DNA of 64,000 bases from Pipra filicauda (taxonomy: Eukaryota; Chordata; Aves; Passeriformes; Pipridae): positions 124,001 through 188,000 of the forward strand of contig NW_024104300.1 in NCBI RefSeq assembly GCF_003945595.2, given 5' to 3'. The notes beneath the pieces are model-generated. The model had not been told where the DNA came from, searched no databases, and worked only from the letters and a program-made list of their open reading frames with translations. Below are positions 47,601 to 57,419 of the stretch, piece by piece. Position numbers and translations under genes: made by a program. Positions within the stretch are counted from its first letter, which is position 1, and every line of letters starts with the position of its first letter.

Positions 47601-50600
47601 CTAGCACATGCATGCTGTTTAGTGAACTGAATCAAATAACTGAAAATACACAACCACGTTGTTTCTCTTTTGCCAATTATTAAGAACAAAAATTGTGGTC
47701 ACGGAAAAGAAACTTTTTAAATGTATTTGGTAGAGCAGCTGGGTTTTATCTGGGAGGTTTATTGTTTTGTTTTTTTTTTTAATTATTACAAATTAAAACT
47801 TCATGTTATAATAAAGGTTTGGGAGTCTAAGGAAGTTACATAAACTTTCTTAGGAGAATGGAACTGTAGAAATTCCATGCATCTGGATATCCTGTTTAGC
47901 TGTACAAGTGAAAGGTAAGATCTGAAGTCAGTGTGAAAGTCTGATCTATGTGTATTCATTCCTGAGATGATTTTTACAGGTATGCTTTGGACCAATAGCA
48001 ATTTCTGCTTCAAAATGATGACAAAAGCTGCTTAAAAGTAGATGTGGTATTTACATTAATTTGTTCAAGAACTTTTGCTGTAAACATTGCAAGCTTCCTA
48101 AGCATTATTAGTATGTTTTGCAGCTTTATTAAGTAATGTGTGCAAATACTTAGCAAGTCTATTCTTTATTGATTTCAGTAGCCAACAGGGCTTCTTACTG
48201 TTTTCAGTTGTTTATTTAATAATGTGAAGGCAATATTAATGCATATACTGATTTAATTGAAAGGCAAATGACATTATCACCAGTAATAACCATTTGTTAA
48301 TAAGTTGCTATATGTCATGTAAGGCATAGTGCTGTTAGCCTTTACAAATTATTCAGTCTGTGATACTTGTAGTGGCCAATGGGTCTAACTTATTCCTCTA
48401 CCAAAGCCTGACCAGGCATCCTGAAATCTTTGGATATATTCTGCCTTATCGTTATAATGACATACAGGTACATTCCAGCTAGGCAGCGAAATCTATTGCA
48501 CTGAGTTTTGATTTTTTGCCAGTTTTGACAGAGGTATCTGAATAAGGTCATTGTTTTCAATGGGACAAATCAGTAGGGTTTTTTGTAGTTCAGAACAAAG
48601 GTACTGTAGATTTTGAAACTAATATACACTCTTATTAGTATCAGACTTGCACAGAAGAGATTATGAAACCATACAGGGTAGATGAATTGTGCCTTCTTTG
48701 ATTTGCACATAAATAGAATGGTAATTAAGGAAAAATAAATTAAAAAGTGCTGTGTGGTACTCTGCAGTTATTTGATATATTTGCTCTCATAACTCTTTAT
48801 AAGAAATGAAGAAGCTTAGAAAACCAAGAAGATCAAGAAGAACTAGAAAAGATGAATGTGATCAAGATGAATTGGATGGTCCAGTCATAGATGAATCTGG
48901 GCTGTCAGCAAAAGAACTTCTCGGGCTGCAGCAAGCTGAAGAACGATTGAAGCGAGACTGCATTTATAGGCTGAAGAAGGTGCCACTGTCTTTACTTGTA
49001 TAGATCTCTCCTATTTTTTTTATTCTGTAAATACAATATAGAGAGTATGCTTTGAGCAATTTCTCTGATTGTAGCTAAAAAGTTTAGTTACAGAATTTTA
49101 GTAAAATAAAAATGGTTTCTGTTAATGAATTGTCAAGCGAAGTCAGGTTGTCCTTTTGGATTTTTTACTACAATAAGTCTTTGACAACAATTCACTGAAT
49201 GCTCCTTTAGTTCATGAATTAACACCAGATGTTAATTAAAATGCTGGAGCAGTTGTTTGTTTAGTTAATATATTCTTTCATGGGCATTGGGTATTTTCTA
49301 CTGTAAAAGATAGGGTGATTGACACAGTAGCATCATTATTCTGGCATTTGATTTGATATGCAAACTTTTTGACTGTAAATATGGAGTTAGGGAAGTTAGA
49401 GTAGTTCTGGATTTCAGAGTTAGTCATTCAACTTAGAAAGGGTACTGAATGAAGGTAATACCTTTGTATATTTTAGGGGTTTTTTATTATCTTTATTTTA
49501 GCAACCTCGAAGCTACCCATCAGCAAAATATACCTGCAAATTGTGTGATGTTTTGATTGAATCAGTGGCTTTTGCTCATAAGCATATTAAAGAGAAAAGA
49601 CACAAGAAAAGCCTGAAGGTGAGTTAAGGACAAGAAAAAGTATAAAATGCATATTTATGATACTTTCCTTACCCCGCTAATGACAATGAAACTGCACTGC
49701 TTTTAAAATCATTCCTCGTTCATTTTTTGCTATGTTTCAATCTTTTTAAAAACTATTACTTGGTGATACTGGTAAAAAGATTAAACTTTGGGACCTGCAC
49801 TTTGGAATGAGCAGTAGCAATAAGGAAATGTAGTTGGTATGGCAGAATTAGAAATTATAACGTATATGTCAGAGTGAATATTTCAGTTCAGAAATACTAT
49901 AAAAATTAAGAACTCATTGATTAAGAACTTGTTTATATTCGAAGGAAATTGGGTTTGTTTTGAACATAAGCATCAAAATAATTTCCAGCACAGTGTCAAT
50001 TTTACTGGGTTTTTTTAATGAAATATCTTCTGTTCCTTTTACTTTCTCCACTTGAAGTGGACAAAAATATGTCCTATGCAGGTTTTCTGTTTCTTTCTCT
50101 TTAACTCCTACCTTTTCACACCTCATAGGTGAGGAAAGAATTAGTGATTTTTTTTTAACATACCAAATACATGTATATATACCTCTGCACATTACTGAAG
50201 GCTTCTGGAGTATCAGAATTCTTTATTGCTTCTGACTACCTACATTATCTGGAAAACCTCTGGTGGTGTTACTTGGGATGAGATGTTGGTGTTCGTTCTA
50301 GTACATTAAGCAACTCAAGGAAACCATTAAAACATCAGTCTTATTATCTCGAAAGGAAAAGCAAGAAGAACAGCTGCTGACCGCTCTGCCTCCTCCAACG
50401 CCTTCCCAGATACAAGCTATTGGTGTTGCTATTGAAAATGTAGTGCAGGAGTTTGGCTTAAATAATGAAGATCTAGAAGAAAGGCTCAACATTAAAACAG
50501 TGATGGAAAACTTACTGCGTCAAAAATTGCCAGGTATTATTTGCAATTCGTTCTAAGTGTTAGATATGCCAACTTAAAGGCAAAACAATGACAACAAAAA

Positions 50601-53600
50601 CTGAACAAACAAAAAAGAAATCAACTAAAAGAACACAAAACCCAGACAGCTTGTAAAGTGAAAACTGAATTAAAAATCTTGGCTAGCTAAACTCTGAAAC
50701 AGTGTATTTAGTTACTTGTCTGTTGAATGACATGATGTAGCAATACAACCATGTTTCAGAATTAAATTACAATGGTGCTCATGACCCAAACAGACCTGCA
50801 GTAAAAAGTGAAGATGAAAAGGACATGGGGATCATTTGACCTTCATGGTAAGCCTTTACTAGCAGCAGCATGGAAGGCAGGATTTACTAACAATTCTGGG
50901 TTTTTGGAAGACCTTCTTTTCCTGGGGTTATCAAAACCAGTTGTAGGTTTAAGATCTATTGACAATGCTGTGAAGTAGCTACAGACTTAGAATTAGGCAT
51001 AGAGTAAATGCAGTATAATTCTTTTTGTTGCAGAGTGTTCATTAAGATTGTATGGCTCCTCCTATAGCAGATTTGGTTTCAAAACTTCAGACATAAACAT
51101 AGATACCCAGTTTCCTGCCCATGTAAGTAAGGCTATTTTATTAAGTATGTCTAAGTAGTTTTGAATGTTTGTATCTTACTTAGATTATAGTTTAAATATA
51201 TCTTACAGTGTGGTAGCAACATTTTTTCTGAAAACCCAGTGAGTAAAAAAAGCAGGTCTGGTCTTGGGATAACATTCCTTTCTTCATATAAGAGTAGTGA
51301 TCAGGCAATATAATACAACTTTGTGTTTTGTTGAAACTTCCTTCTGAAAAACTGAAAACATTTAAACATCTGTGCTCTAGCAGTCCTGTGAGACAGATCA
51401 TTATTTATTTTCTCTTACATATGGATTAAATAGCACTTCTGTGATCTGGTTTCTGTACTGATCTTGTTACTGTACTGACGTATTCACATATATGCATGTT
51501 TTGAGCCATGAGACCATATTACGTGTTTTATAGGTAGACTAATTTGAAGTCTTAATTTGTCATGCTACTTGTTTCTATACATCTTTGTGCTTGAACACTG
51601 AAAAGGAATTAAGGACTTGACTCCATACTCAAACTTACTCCTGCTGTAGTTGATTTGACAGTGCCATTGTTGGAATTTAGCATTTTCTTTAGGAAACAAA
51701 GAATGATCCAAGTTCTTAAAGTGCATATGATTTTAAAAAGCTGTGATTGCAGTCTGTGACCTGATGGAGATCCGCTATGTGAGAATGCAGTCATATTTAA
51801 GCATTGAAATAGTAGTTCTCATAGTGTTTTTTTCCCAAAACCGGATCTTTGATAGAGGTAAAAATAACTTTACTTACAGTTGCTCAGAATTTTTTTTCCT
51901 TCAAAATAAGAAGAGTTCCTGTTCCTTTTGATACAACTTAATAATAGCCAAATACACCTAGAGGCAATGTTTTAAATTTGAATTGTAGAAAATCACCTTT
52001 TTGACAGCTATGAAAACAGCTTTCTTCCTTTTATTGACAGATGACTCAACCAGATGTTCTCTTACTTGTGCAAGAAAGTCTCCTAAGCAGTGGTAAGAAA
52101 AAAGTTGCTGCCTTCTCAATTCCACTAAATTATTACTGCTTAGTATTGTTGAGTTTCATCTCTGTTGAACAGATAATATCACAGGCTATCCCTTTTTTAG
52201 AAAGATGTGAGACTGAAAAATACTGCAGGACAGAATGCACTGGCAGAACTGCTTTTGATTTGCTATTCAGTGTTATGAGGGTTGAACTTCCACTAGTTGT
52301 GCTAATGTGAAAAATTCCTAGTAGGAAGCTTTCTTCTACATTGTAAGTGAAGATGTCATTACACATGAGGTAGACTGCTGCCTTTCTTTCCCCAGACTGC
52401 TCTATTAGCCATGCATAGTACAGAAAGTAGCCTAAGCTCTTTAACATGTAACAGAAACCTGGTAAGGTACTTTCAGATGTGGTCTCTTTTCCTGTAATTG
52501 TGCACACGCCTGTTAGTGCGGTGAGGGCCATGTGCAAATGACTGCATACACACACATGGGGTTTTTTTCGGGTAATGAATGCAACTCTATACATTAATAC
52601 AGGGAAATGAAGTTTACAGTCTTTTAAAAAGAGTGCACTTACTCAAACCAACTCAAGCATATGCAGGCAAAAAAAAATGAAAATATGCAGAAAAAAGTTC
52701 TGTACTTTTTAAATGCAAATTGCAAAAAGCTTCACTGCTTTCTTGCCTTGCTTTGTGCCCGCAGTTGGGAAGTCAGACCATATGGTTCCAAACATGTATA
52801 TTAAACGTGCATGTATTTACTGACGTAGATTTTTCTCAGTGCCACCCCCACCGTTATTGTATGTACATTTTATTGTCTGGTCAAATGACCATTATGATAT
52901 TGGAGAATTTTTCAGCCACATTAGAGAGATCCTGTAAGAATTTAAGATCTCTAATGTGTTTCAAATGCAAGTAATATTTGCATTAACATGTTGTGCAAAG
53001 CCTTTTCTATGAGTGAGAATATACAGGGATGGAGCATTAGGTGTTTGAGGTACCCCAGTGGCAAAAGCAAGATACTTTTTAAAGAAATTAGGTGTCCAGT
53101 TGGCTAGGTAACATCAAGCCTTGGTAACATCAAGAAAACCTTGTCATTTCAGAATTTTTGAGTTGAGTTTCTAGAATTGTTTCATAGTTTTCTCTCTTCC
53201 TGGCCCAGTGAAACACTGAGGCATCAAAAAATGAGTCCAGTTTGAAGCAATAAACACTACTCAGAGAAAAGACTGCAGCAGGATTTGTACTTGGTTAGTG
53301 TTTAGATTAAAATGAAACTGAATTGTATTTGGAAAACTGTATAAAGAATAGGAGGAAAAAAGATTTTAAAAGCATAGCAAAAAGACATTACATCATGTAG
53401 GCAAGCCAGTTCTGTACTTATATAGAGCATTGTCAGATAGCCAGGGAAAACAAACTTTGATTCTTTCTATATAGTACTGACTTAACACTCTGGATTTTTA
53501 TTTTTCATGCTAGCATTGTTCCACAGGTGTCATTTGTCTGTATGTATGCCTAAATTATTGAAACCAGCTCTTAACCTAAATATACCTCCTTAATTACAGC

Positions 53601-55811
53601 TATTGTGTCTGTGTAGATATGAATTTTGAAAAGTTCCATTTTTCTTCAGTATTTTCTTAACAGTGCTTATTGTATAGACCATACTCTTCCCATCACATGT
53701 GAAAGTTAATCCAGTCATTCTTGTAAATCATCAGATATACTTTTTTGTTTTTCTCAAAATTAGTCATTGTATTAGGAGCTGAAATTCTAGCTGTACTCCT
53801 CTAGTTCCATCCAGTTCAACATATTTTTTTTGTCAACACCGTGCTTAACGTGGCTTCTTTTTCTTTCTCCTATCTAGAATCTTTTACAGAAGTTGATGCA
53901 GATTTCCATGCTAGAGTACCAGTGGTGGTGTGCAGAGAAAAGCAAAGGTCTCAGTTGTCACTTTGTGTGTTCTAATAGTATATAGCAATGTAAATTATGT
54001 GTACCAACATCTGATAAATGACGTTTCTGTACTAAATTATTACAGTTCCATGGATCTTGAAACACAAACTAACACTCATGGGCAAGTCATTCCTAGCCTA
54101 GAATAAGAGGGTAAGGGTTGTTCTGTCGTCAGCTGTGTATTTCCCAATCCCTTCAACCATTATGGCTTCCAGCATGTACCCTTACCCTTCCATTTGGGAT
54201 AATTGCTTAAGCAGAAACTTTCCTTTCTTATAGGTAGCTTACATACCATATTAAATTATAGATTTCTGTAAGGACAAGATCAGTTCGCTTAGCTTTGCTA
54301 GTATTTTGAGAACAAGTGAAAGCTATTTTATTTTGCCCATTTAATGGATATCAGTTAAGATTCATGAAACAATCTATAAACAGCTACTGATAAAAATATT
54401 ACCTGTTATTTGCTGCTACCTTTATTTTTTCATGTTTGAAAATATTTCATGTGCTGTGTAAACAGCACAGAAACTGTTTTCTGGTGGTTGTGGTATGGGA
54501 GGATATTTTTGTTTCATGAAGGAAATTAATACTGTAACTTTTTCAGTTCAGTAAATTAATATCGTTAGAAAAAAATACTTAAATTTGAATTGTATTTTAA
54601 AACACTTTTACAGGAAATTATAATGCATATATCTTCAACCTAACCATAAATCAAATTAGTATTGCATGCTGCTTTTCATGCAGAGACACAGTCTTTGAGA
54701 GGTTTTCAAGTCTTTCCTTACAGCCTTCTGCTACACTGTTCTGTGAGATATTATCTGGCCTATGGGTGTTATTATGAAACCTCCAAGATCTTTTGTTTCT
54801 TTTTGGGTTTTAGTGGCCTTATTTGTAAAGTGAGTGCAGGGAATGAGAGTGCTTGTCTGACAACAAACCATTTGGCTACACTTGGAAAGCTGGAACCTGC
54901 TGTCGTACCTTTAGTGACTGCCTTCAGGTACTGGGCAAAGGTAAGAGTCATTTGTGTTCCCCCATCTGTGAATAAATATTGAATGAGTTTCTATGTTATG
55001 CTGGTAAGACTGTTGTTATAGTTGAGAAAACAATTGTTGAAACAGTCCTTGGAAAAAGAGTTGGAATAAGGGTATAGATTTTCATAAATTGTAAATTTTG
55101 TAAATTATGTAACTATCATTTGTCTGCAATAATGTTCTGCTAAATTTCAAAAGGGGAATTTTAAACTTCATTCAGTAACATGCAGACTGTAAGAATCCTG
55201 CTTTTTTGCTAAACTAATCAGAGGAATGTATATGAAATGGAATTGCAAGTTCCCCATAAACTTAATCCATCATGAAAAAAAATAAAGGAAAAAACTACTT
55301 TTCTCCATTGTAGATGAAAACCATCTTGTGAATAAACAATGTGTTCTAAAACTTTGTGTGCTCACCATTAAAATATTATTTAATTTAAAAAATTGAAAAA
55401 CTTTTGTCTTGTACTGTAGCTACATAAAAGGAGTCATCATTTTCTGAAAATGGCAAAGCAGACAGCATATGGCACAGTCTGCATTCTATGGCTCTTATAC
55501 TGAAAATGTTACAGTAGTAACATACCTGCAGTAAATATACAGGCCTTGAGAACAAATTCCATCCATTAAAAGCTCAAAGATATCTGAATTTCTGTCAGTA
55601 TTTAATGTGTAAGGCTTCTGAACCATAATTAAAAGAATATTTTTCATGGTATCACTTCAAAATCTAATGACTGCACAATTCGTTTTTGCAGTTGTGCTGT
55701 GTTGATCGTCCTGAAGAAGGAGGCTTGTCACCTTACGTGTTTGCTTTAATGGTTATTTTCTTCCTACAACAGAGGAAAGAGCCTTTACTACCTGTCTATT
55801 TGGGATCGTGG
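44158..55811 (+). CDS. TUT7: Terminal uridylyltransferase 7, N-terminal part (nine coding exons)
   Basis: TUT7 (ZCCHC6) adds uridines to mRNA tails and pre-let-7 in the cytoplasm. The inferred join is 44158-44653, 48804-48979, 49502-49618, 50356-50533, 51034-51122, 52041-52092, 53878-53947, 54814-54940 and 55692-55811. All junctions are GT-AG and the phases agree, giving 475 open codons. The start is the first ATG of exon 2, reading MGDAAKPCF, close to the mammalian N-terminus. Domains: a basic stretch (~168-185), a C2H2 zinc finger (C236, C239, H252, H258), then the nucleotidyltransferase-like Lin28-interacting module with GSS at 330-332. Its usual acidic pair reads D342-I-N344, so one catalytic Asp is Asn, as in the inactive mammalian module. 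The start of the PAP-associated domain region ends in LGSW. The second, catalytic module and the CCHC knuckles lie beyond the window. Open exons suggest a functional gene. Confidence 0.93.
44654..48803 (+). other. TUT7: TUT7 intron 2, with an old CR1 remnant
   Basis: A 4.15-kb intron from GTAATCAAT to TTTATAAG. The only recognisable content is a degraded plus-strand CR1 around 46230-46990. The rest is AT-rich without features I can name. Confidence 0.8.
46230..46990 (+). mobile_element. Ancient CR1 remnant in TUT7 intron 2
   Basis: Recognisable words are AGTACTGTGTCCAGTTTTGG (46533-46553), AACTGGTTACCTGAGC-like tail sequence, and CTCTTGAGGTCCCTTCAGAA near 46950. Heavily diverged and clearly older than the CR1s at 21, 29 and 63 kb. 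Confidence 0.65.
48804..48979 (+). CDS. TUT7: TUT7 exon 3
   Basis: The split codon with exon 2 gives Glu. The product is a very basic run (KKLRKPRRSRRTRK) followed by the conserved GPVIDESGLSAKELLGLQQA and ERLKRDCIYRLKK. Ends in phase 0 at AAG/GTGCCA. Confidence 0.93.
49502..49618 (+). CDS. TUT7: TUT7 exon 4 (C2H2 zinc finger)
   Basis: 39 codons in phase 0 with TTTTAG and AAG/GTGAGT sites. Encodes KYTCKLCDVLIESVAFAHKH followed by IKEKRH, the conserved N-terminal matrin-like C2H2 finger thought to contact RNA or Lin28-bound substrates. Confidence 0.95.
49619..50355 (+). other. TUT7: TUT7 intron 4
   Basis: No features besides the competing 3' splice sites near its end (AG at 50301, 50310 and 50355). 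Confidence 0.7.
50356..50533 (+). CDS. TUT7: TUT7 exon 5 (5' boundary uncertain)
   Basis: Encodes EKQEEQLLTALPPPTPSQIQ, IGVAIENVVQEFGL and NLLRQKLP. By recalled homology to mammalian TUT7 (RHKKNIK then EKQEEELL) the exon should start after CGAAAG at 50355. A stronger-looking acceptor, GTTCGTTCTAG at 50301, would add 18 in-frame codons (YIKQLKETI and onward). Both keep phase 0. Confidence 0.8.
51034..51122 (+). CDS. TUT7: TUT7 exon 6 (nucleotidyltransferase-like motif)
   Basis: The TTGTTGCAG acceptor and CAT/GTAAGT donor are strong. Encodes ECSLRLYGSSYSRFGFKTSD then INIDTQFPAH. The GS signature is kept, but the metal-binding D-x-D reads D-I-N, so this module is non-catalytic. Confidence 0.95.
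51123..52040 (+). other. TUT7: TUT7 intron 6
   Basis: No recognisable element. Confidence 0.8.
52041..52092 (+). CDS. TUT7: TUT7 exon 7
   Basis: A 52-bp exon, TTGACAG acceptor and GTG/GTAAGA donor, coding MTQPDVLLLVQESLLSS plus one base. Confidence 0.93.
52093..53877 (+). other. TUT7: TUT7 intron 7
   Basis: 1.8 kb without recognisable genes or repeats. Confidence 0.75.
53878..53947 (+). CDS. TUT7: TUT7 exon 8
   Basis: A long pyrimidine tract and TATCTAG precede ESFTEVDADFHARVPVVVC then REKQ. The donor is CAAAG/GTCTCA. Conserved in the family; the third catalytic acidic residue of active members is not in its usual context. Confidence 0.93.
53948..54813 (+). other. TUT7: TUT7 intron 8
   Basis: No recognisable element. 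Confidence 0.75.
54814..54940 (+). CDS. TUT7: TUT7 exon 9
   Basis: GGGTTTTAG acceptor, CAAAG/GTAAGA donor. Encodes GLICKVSAGNESACLTTNHL then ATLGKLEPAVVPLV and AFRYWAK, highly conserved with mammals. Confidence 0.95.
54941..55691 (+). other. TUT7: TUT7 intron 9
   Basis: No recognisable element. Confidence 0.75.
55692..55811 (+). CDS. TUT7: TUT7 exon 10 (last exon in window)
   Basis: TTTTTGCAG acceptor, TGG/GTATGT donor, phase 0. Encodes LCCVDRPEEGGLSPYVFALM then VIFFLQQRKEPLLPVYLGSW. The next expected coding words after LGSW are not found downstream in the window, so the following exon must lie past 64000 or be missing. Confidence 0.95.
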
Positions 55812-56612
55812 GTATGTGTATTTATACAGTGAATAGTGTGAATGAGAGGACCAGTCGCTTGTGGTGCTTTGTAATCTGTCAGCTTCATACTATTCTGAGC
55901 AAGCCATTAGCAAGCCATTTCTGCAGGAATTAAGAACGTGAATTCATCCAGGCTACACCCCTAACCTTTGTATGCCTGGCTGTAAGATTGCATTTCACAA
56001 TCTTAGCCATCGAATTAAGTGCTCTATTGCCCCTTTTGTGGATAAGGAGAGCTGGACATTGAATAATGCATTTTGCAACAATTTATTTTTTCTTTTTTTT
56101 TTGGCCTTTCTTCCAGAGTCTTGTGAACTCAATCCACATAGCTACATATCCCAAAACAGTATCTTGGAGTTTGACATCTAATTCTTCAAAACATAGACTA
56201 TATTTGGGGAGCACTCTGGTGTGATACCTGCCCAAGGGATCAGATTAGAAGTTTAGAGCATGTATTTCTTGGTTTTAGAAACTGAAATGCTTCTTAATAT
56301 CAAGAGTTGTATTATGGATGCAAATCCAGAATCCAATTCTCCAGGACACCGTTTAGGTGTTATATTCATGGCACCCATTTTTGTTCCTTTAATCTCATTA
56401 TATTAAGTGTGCATGTTCCAGTGTCTGTAACCAATTACATGGGCCTTGTAGTTAAGAATTTACTTCAGTACATTAGTGACTCATTCCAAAGCATCTCAAC
56501 TCTCTAGATGAGAGAACTGGATGAGTAAAAATATCCTGTTGTATATGGTGATGTAAGGAAAAGATACATGTTTATGGTTGTCTAATGTGCAAAGACAAGG
56601 TTGCATGATGCA
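55812..56612 (+). other. TUT7: TUT7 intron 10, unique part
   Basis: No gene or repeat recognised before the CR1 end at 56613. A T-rich run lies near 56086-56102. Confidence 0.75.
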
Positions 56613-56668
56613 GAATCACAGAATGGGTCAGGTTGGAAGGGCACAGTGGGTCATCTGGTCCAACCTCC
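56613..56668 (-). mobile_element. CR1 LINE 3' end, split by a provirus
   Basis: GAATCACAGAATGGGTCAGG and TTGGAAGGG then CATCTGGTCCAACCTCC are a CR1 3' terminus in reverse. The CR1 breaks at 56668 and resumes at 62991 after the 6.3-kb provirus. Confidence 0.93.
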
Positions 56669-56876
56669 TGTCGTGTGGGGTCTTTATATGATAAAGAAAT
56701 GAAATCAGCTCCCCAATGAGATGGTAATCAAAGAGAGTTTAATTCAAACCCAGCACTGTTTTTATCCCTTAAAACCATGTGACCTTGTGACCAATGAGGG
56801 TACATCTTTCCACGCATGTCCCCTGGGCTTCCCTGCCCTGGGTGCTTCCTCTGCACCCTTGGACACGCCTCCTACA
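56669..56876 (-). mobile_element. Provirus 3' LTR (208 bp)
   Basis: On the + strand it runs TGTCGTGTGG to CCTCCTACA. It carries a 12-bp segment (CTGGGTGCTTCC-like) absent from the partner LTR. Very short for an LTR. Confidence 0.92.
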
Positions 56877-56892
56877 TCACCCCTTTCTCAAT
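56877..56892 (-). other. Polypurine tract
   Basis: The minus strand reads GAGAAAGGGGTGA directly before the 3' LTR, the expected plus-strand DNA primer. Confidence 0.8.
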
Positions 56893-57419
56893 TATTTAAG
56901 ACGGTCACGAAAACAGTGCAAAAACAACAGTGCAAACAACAGAACAGTACATTATAAACTACCATAGCTTTGCAATGACCCAATACATCGCTTCCTTTGG
57001 CTTCTTATACATCTGTTGTAAACCTTTTAAAGCCTTCTTATATTTCTAAGGGGTAGTGCAACTTGGAAAAACAACTTTATTAACCTAGGGGCCTTAGCCC
57101 AACCATGCATAGACTTATAACTTTTATTAATCTGAGGGTTTAAATAACTGGGGAGTTCAACTTTATTTCAAAAACAGGGTAAGCTTAGCAAACTGAATTC
57201 TCTTAAAGTGACCATGTGGCGGAGGTAGTGTTATTTTTGTGAGGTGTTTGGTGTTTAAGGCACTTGTCCAGTCAAACAACTCTCTTATTCATTCACTCAC
57301 ACATTCACTGACGCCCGTCATTCCATTCATCATACACACACTCATGGATTTTGTATAGACTCAGCATTTTGCCACACTGGTCATCCTTATATGTAAACTT
57401 GAAACGTAAACATAACCTT
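56893..57419 (-). other. Provirus region between integrase and 3' LTR, no env
   Basis: About 530 bp, AT-rich, with no open frame resembling a surface or transmembrane envelope protein on either strand. Confidence 0.7.

Noticed and set aside
56893..57419. Remnant env gene
   Set aside because: No hydrophobic fusion or membrane segment and no open frame of useful length on the provirus strand.
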